A DNA stretch of 64,000 nt from Myrica gale. Its lineage: Eukaryota; Streptophyta; Magnoliopsida; Fagales; Myricaceae. Shown piece by piece: positions 60,620 through 64,000 of the stretch; position 1 is the first letter of the stretch; the number at the start of each line of letters is the position of its first letter. The notes below the pieces were generated by a model. The model was not told the DNA's origin and did no database searches. It worked only from the letters and a program-made list of their open reading frames with translations. The position numbers were made by a program, and so were the translations under genes. The DNA is taken from assembly GCA_963930655.1 (NCBI GenBank), contig OZ005600.1:16770501-16834500 (forward strand). Direction: 5' to 3'.

Positions 60620-61980
60620 CTAAAGAAGCTCCCACTCAGATTCAATGAGGTTACTACTAGCAGATGCCTTTGCGTCCACCACAGAAAAAATTAGCATCGA
60701 ACTCTCTGCCAATGCCTCATTGGATTGCCCATCATAACCATACCAATCTGCTAGCTGCTCATACTCCTGCTTCCTTGCTGACCTCATTCTTGAAGAAAAG
60801 GCTTCCTGAATCTTCTTCTGAGCAATATTTCCAATTAGAAGCAACTGCAAAGAGAGAGAGAGAAAGAGAGAAAGAGAGAGAGAGTACCTTGTATGGCCTG
60901 CATTTGCCTTCCTTCTGTGCAACAAAATGAAGTTCATCACCATCCACCAGAATGCAGGCTTCCTCACGCGTCACCTTAGCAAATTCTTGACTGCTTTCTA
61001 CTCTCTGTTCAGAGAGAGTACTACTCTCGATTGCATCCAAACTCCAGTCATCTGATATGTCTGCAAAGTGTACATGTAAACATGAGCAATATGCACCAGG
61101 GATGGATGCGTCATTCATCCACTTTCACACAACACAATCAAACCAACAAATATCACCACCTTTTCTACTCGTCAAGAGAATTAAGAGAAAAGCTTCATGT
61201 GAAGCACCTAAATGAGATGTTACAGTACCTGGATGAGACACAAAATCTTCCTTACTGGCAAATTCCTTGTGTTGTACTTCAGAATCCCAATCCAGGGGGG
61301 AACCCCTGACAAAAACCACCCTATTGTCCATACAGATGTCTACAGCTGCAAGACCAGACGTCAAAAGAGCTCAACCAGCAAAGACTGAGAAACGATAGCC
61401 AAGAACATGAACAGGAAATAGTCACCATTTGACTCTTTTGAGAGTCCATCAGACTCTGGAAGTCTCATTTCTGTTCTTTCATTTCCAACGGAGTTCGCTA
61501 GAATACGCATATCAGATGATGCAGTAGCAACTGAGACATCAGTAATATGTTCCCTAGCCTTTTCAACTCCGTTACAACTTTCTGAAATTTTAGCTGTCTT
61601 ATCACATGATGCTCCCCAATTTTCATTTAATGGTGCACTGAATGATGAAGCTCCGCTCACGTAGCCAATTGCCCCCGACAGTATATCATTCTCTGGATTT
61701 CCTTCGAGATGAAGGTTTGCGTTATAATAGACACTGCCAATACTATTTTTTTTTTTTTTTTTGATGACGAGGAAATTCCCCAAAGCCGGACCCTTTTGGC
61801 CCAACCCTGAAGTACAAACCCCGGCCCACTGGACCGACCCCACAACCCAGGGAGCAGATAAGTCAAGGGCGATAATGGGGATGTTGGGGCTCGAACTTGG
61901 GACATGTTAGAACCCAAGCCGAAGCCTTACCACCACACCAAACCCTTGGGGGTTAGACACTGCCAAACAAGCCTTCTTAG
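60620..61980 (-). CDS. Gene of unknown function, four 3' exons; 5' end unresolved
   Basis: Four exons join in one frame on the minus strand: about 61980-61426 (interrupted by a SINE), 61345-61229, 61060-60888 and 60844-60620, with the stop at 60620. All introns are GT-AG. The protein is acidic and serine-rich (ILSGAIGYVSGASSF, SVATASSDMRILANSVGN), then has VDICMDNRVVFVRGSPLDWD, DISDDWSLDAIESS, EEACILVDGDELHFVAQKEG and a charged C-terminus (KKIQEAFSSRMRSARKQEYE, QLADWYGYDGQ, ending ESEWELL). I do not recognise the family. No coding exon is visible upstream; an untranslated leader ending at a GTAAGT donor near 63834 may belong to it. Consistent phasing of three introns argues for a real gene. 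Confidence 0.7.
60845..60887 (-). other. 43-nt intron made almost wholly of CT repeat
   Basis: On the minus strand the sequence runs GTACTCTCTC, CT/TTCTCT repeats and CTCTTTGCAG. Removal joins CRPYK to LLLIGNIAQKK in phase. Retention would shift frame and leave a run of SLSLS residues. The length is well below the usual plant minimum of about 60-70 nt. Confidence 0.6.
61741..61953 (-). mobile_element. tRNA-derived SINE with 13-bp TSD
   Basis: On the minus strand it has an A-box-like GGTGTGGTGGTAAGGC (61939-61924) and a B box AGTTCGAGCCC (61898-61888), with a tail of 17 A (61762-61746). It is flanked by TAGACACTGCCAA at 61728-61740 and 61954-61966. These are pol III promoter boxes plus poly(A) and a TSD, the full signature of a plant SINE. 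It sits in the 5' edge of an exon of the unknown gene. Confidence 0.9.
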
Positions 61981-63834
61981 TAGAAAAAATTGTTAACAAG
62001 AACCTAAACTAATAGGCCAGAATCACATAACATTATCAATCAATATAGCCATCAAAAAATTTGCACAAGCTAAGTTAGTGGATACATACAAAAGCAATTA
62101 CTTACTATTTTAAAAATCCAGTCATGACAAAAACGCCTGCAGCTGCAATATGTGCCCTTTTTTATGGAAATGCTTAAAGTAAACACAATGAACTAGGATT
62201 GATACGTTCACCAACAACCAATACACCGACAAAGCTACCACACATTTCCGTTCCTAATACACTAATGACTCCAAGGACACCAATGTGATTCAGTATCTAC
62301 AAATAATAGGTTAAACAGGTAATCTAGTATTACTTTAAAATCTTCATTATCTTTTTCTTGATTGTAGTAAAGCGTTCCAATTGTGCAGAAATTCAAGCAA
62401 GAGACATATACAGATCCACCATTGCATTCGACCGCCAACACATGCCTCCTGCCTCCCCTACTTAAAGAAGAGGTAGTTGAACCTTATTTGAGCCCATTAA
62501 CTTCCACACCCCCCCCCCCCTCCCTCACCATGATACCACAGCAAACTCGGCATACAGAAGTTGCAAATCTGTATTAAGTCCCAGAATTTTTTTTCCTGAA
62601 TGATCTTCTAAGCAAATCCGGATCAGTTAGGTATAAAGCTGCAAGCAACAGTATGTTCAAGGTGTACACAAGACCAAAGGAATAGTATGAGCCCATGATT
62701 TAAGAACTTTGGTAAAAACATGGAAGCAAAGATAGCTTATTGGATATTCAACATAACATCAAAACTTCTAATTATGTCCATTGTGGCATCTTCCCCTGGT
62801 ATACTATACATAATCCCCTAGTACGTCCTAGGCCCACATTAAAGAAAAGGTTCGTCCAAAATGTTAAAAATAAATGTTTTTTCAAGTTATTCAATTCCAA
62901 AATTTTGAGAAATATAATGTATTTTATTCCTGTTTTGGCATTGGCCTCCCAGGGATCTTTTAGTTCAATTCAGCCCCTGGACTTTTATACTAGCTTCGTC
63001 TTTGTATTCAAACCAGATCATCCGAAAAGACATGTATTACTCTGCATCTCCTGACCTTCTAAATATCAAATAAATGGACTACGGCTGCAGTTATACCAGA
63101 CAGGCCAAGTTTCATCCAAGTTCAGTTCAATAAACTTGAAAAGAACCAGTATAACAAAAATATTGAACTTTATTACATAATTCCAATTTTCGCAGAGAGC
63201 TAAATACAAGAGAATTGTTACAATTTAATCTGTGGGGCACTGGTTAATTCCATCAGCATACGAGAGAGAGAGTTTCAATGTCTGATCATTTCTCTGGAAA
63301 CAAGTCTATTGGCCTTAAAAAAAGGCATTTACTAAAGAACTTTCACAGATAGAAAAAAATACAAACAACCATGGTAAAGGAGTAGACGAAATCAACACTG
63401 CATTATATCCCAAGAATACCCATCTAAAAACCAGAACTTCTCATTAACCCTTCAAGTAATTTGCTAAATAAAATCCTAAAGGTGAACTACTTCAACCCCC
63501 CATGTTGTAGAATTTTACCAAAAGGAGAAAGATTAATACCCCGAAAGGAAAAATAATAAATAAATAAATAAAAACATAAACCAAGAACTATCATTTTCAG
63601 CTATCTTTACACATGCTATCAAAATAAGCACACCAAGAAGAATTCCAAAGTTGCTTCAGTAAAAGCCAAAAGAAAGAGAAAAAAAACACCCGAAATTTAC
63701 AATCAACGAAAAATACCAAACAGGATATGCAAAACTAAACATTCAACGAAAGAAAGAAAAGATTATCAAATGCAGGCATAGCAAGCCCTTTTACATGCAT
63801 CGATAAAGCTGAAGATTGAAGCTTTGGAACTTAC
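61967..63834 (-). other. Probable 5' intron(s) of the unknown gene
   Basis: No open frame with coding character. A poly-C run lies at about 62510-62521. Two short segments bounded by AG and GT (about 62524-62565 and 62112-62150 on the minus strand) could be small non-coding exons, but nothing confirms them. Confidence 0.35.
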
Positions 63835-63975
63835 ATGGGTACCCACAAGAGAAAAGCCTGAGGAATCGGAGATCTTCTATGAGACCCAATTGAGTTCAGC
63901 TTTTAAACGACCACGGTTGATTGGAAATTTGAAGATATCTATGAAATAGAAAGAAATAAAAAGAGGGAGAGAGAG
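63835..63975 (-). promoter_or_regulatory. Possible first (leader) exon and promoter edge of the unknown gene
   Basis: On the minus strand a CT-rich leader ends GGGTACCCAT|GTAAGTT, a strong donor at 63834-63833. A G-box ACACGTGT lies at about 63976-63983, just upstream. The AT before the donor could start a split ATG. The link to the downstream exons is an inference. Confidence 0.4.
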
Positions 63976-64000
63976 ACACGTGTAGATACAGTTCACTGGC

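Noticed and set aside
61888..61939. A genuine tRNA gene suggested by A and B boxes
   Set aside because: The sequence cannot fold as a tRNA. It has a poly(A) tail and 13-bp TSDs, so it is a tRNA-derived SINE.
62383..62577. Plus-strand ORF with proline run as a gene
   Set aside because: The run comes from a poly-C tract in a probable intron of the opposite-strand gene, and no motif supports coding.

Overview
This is eukaryotic nuclear DNA from a flowering plant, most likely a dicot. Genes have GT-AG introns. The protein families are plant-specific: a seed LEA protein, trichome-birefringence-like (TBL) acetyltransferases and an EG45/plant natriuretic peptide-like protein. The rest is AT-rich and full of plant transposable elements. 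I see no bacterial operon, CRISPR array, rRNA or convincing free-standing tRNA gene.

Layout. 1-5.1 kb: a Ty1/copia element running off the left edge (gag start, PBS and 5' LTR on the minus strand), then older copia pol debris that includes an inverted repeat. 5.5-7.75 kb: a two-exon LEA gene (minus) with an apparent frame break and an ABRE-bearing promoter at 7.95-8.02 kb. 8.4-10.8 kb: nested copia and Ty3/gypsy remnants. 11.2-14.2 kb: unit A of a diverged duplication. 14.4-15.7 kb: an EG45/PNP-like gene whose predicted splice junction makes a stop codon. 17-27.4 kb: a second gypsy RT fragment and unit B of the duplication, split by a solo copia LTR with a 5-bp target-site duplication (TSD) and by a nearly full-length but dead L1-type LINE. 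27.8 kb: a small Tourist-like MITE. 28.3-31.7 kb: an intact five-exon TBL gene (minus). 36-43 kb: CACTA-type remains. 43.8-47.55 kb: a 3.7-kb solo LTR with a perfect 5-bp TSD. 48.76-50.68 kb: a Mutator-like element with a perfect 9-bp TSD and a solo LTR nested in its terminal inverted repeat. 53.0 kb: one stray exon resembling peptidyl-serine galactosyltransferase. 55.3-56.2 kb: an almost wholly palindromic foldback element with a perfect 9-bp TSD. 58.0-59.9 kb: a second TBL gene (plus), broken by two frameshifts. 60.6-63.9 kb: a gene of unknown function (minus) with a 43-nt CT-repeat intron and a tRNA-derived SINE in or at the edge of an exon.

The cellular genes do not form a pathway. The two TBL genes would act on cell-wall polysaccharide acetylation in the Golgi, and the EG45/PNP-like protein would be secreted. 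The LEA gene is expected to be ABA- and seed-regulated. I did not find a convincing new multi-gene system. The most interesting signals are TGTCGACA palindrome arrays inside one LTR family, TSD-verified nested insertions, a nonsense codon that exists only after splicing, a microsatellite micro-intron and the foldback element.
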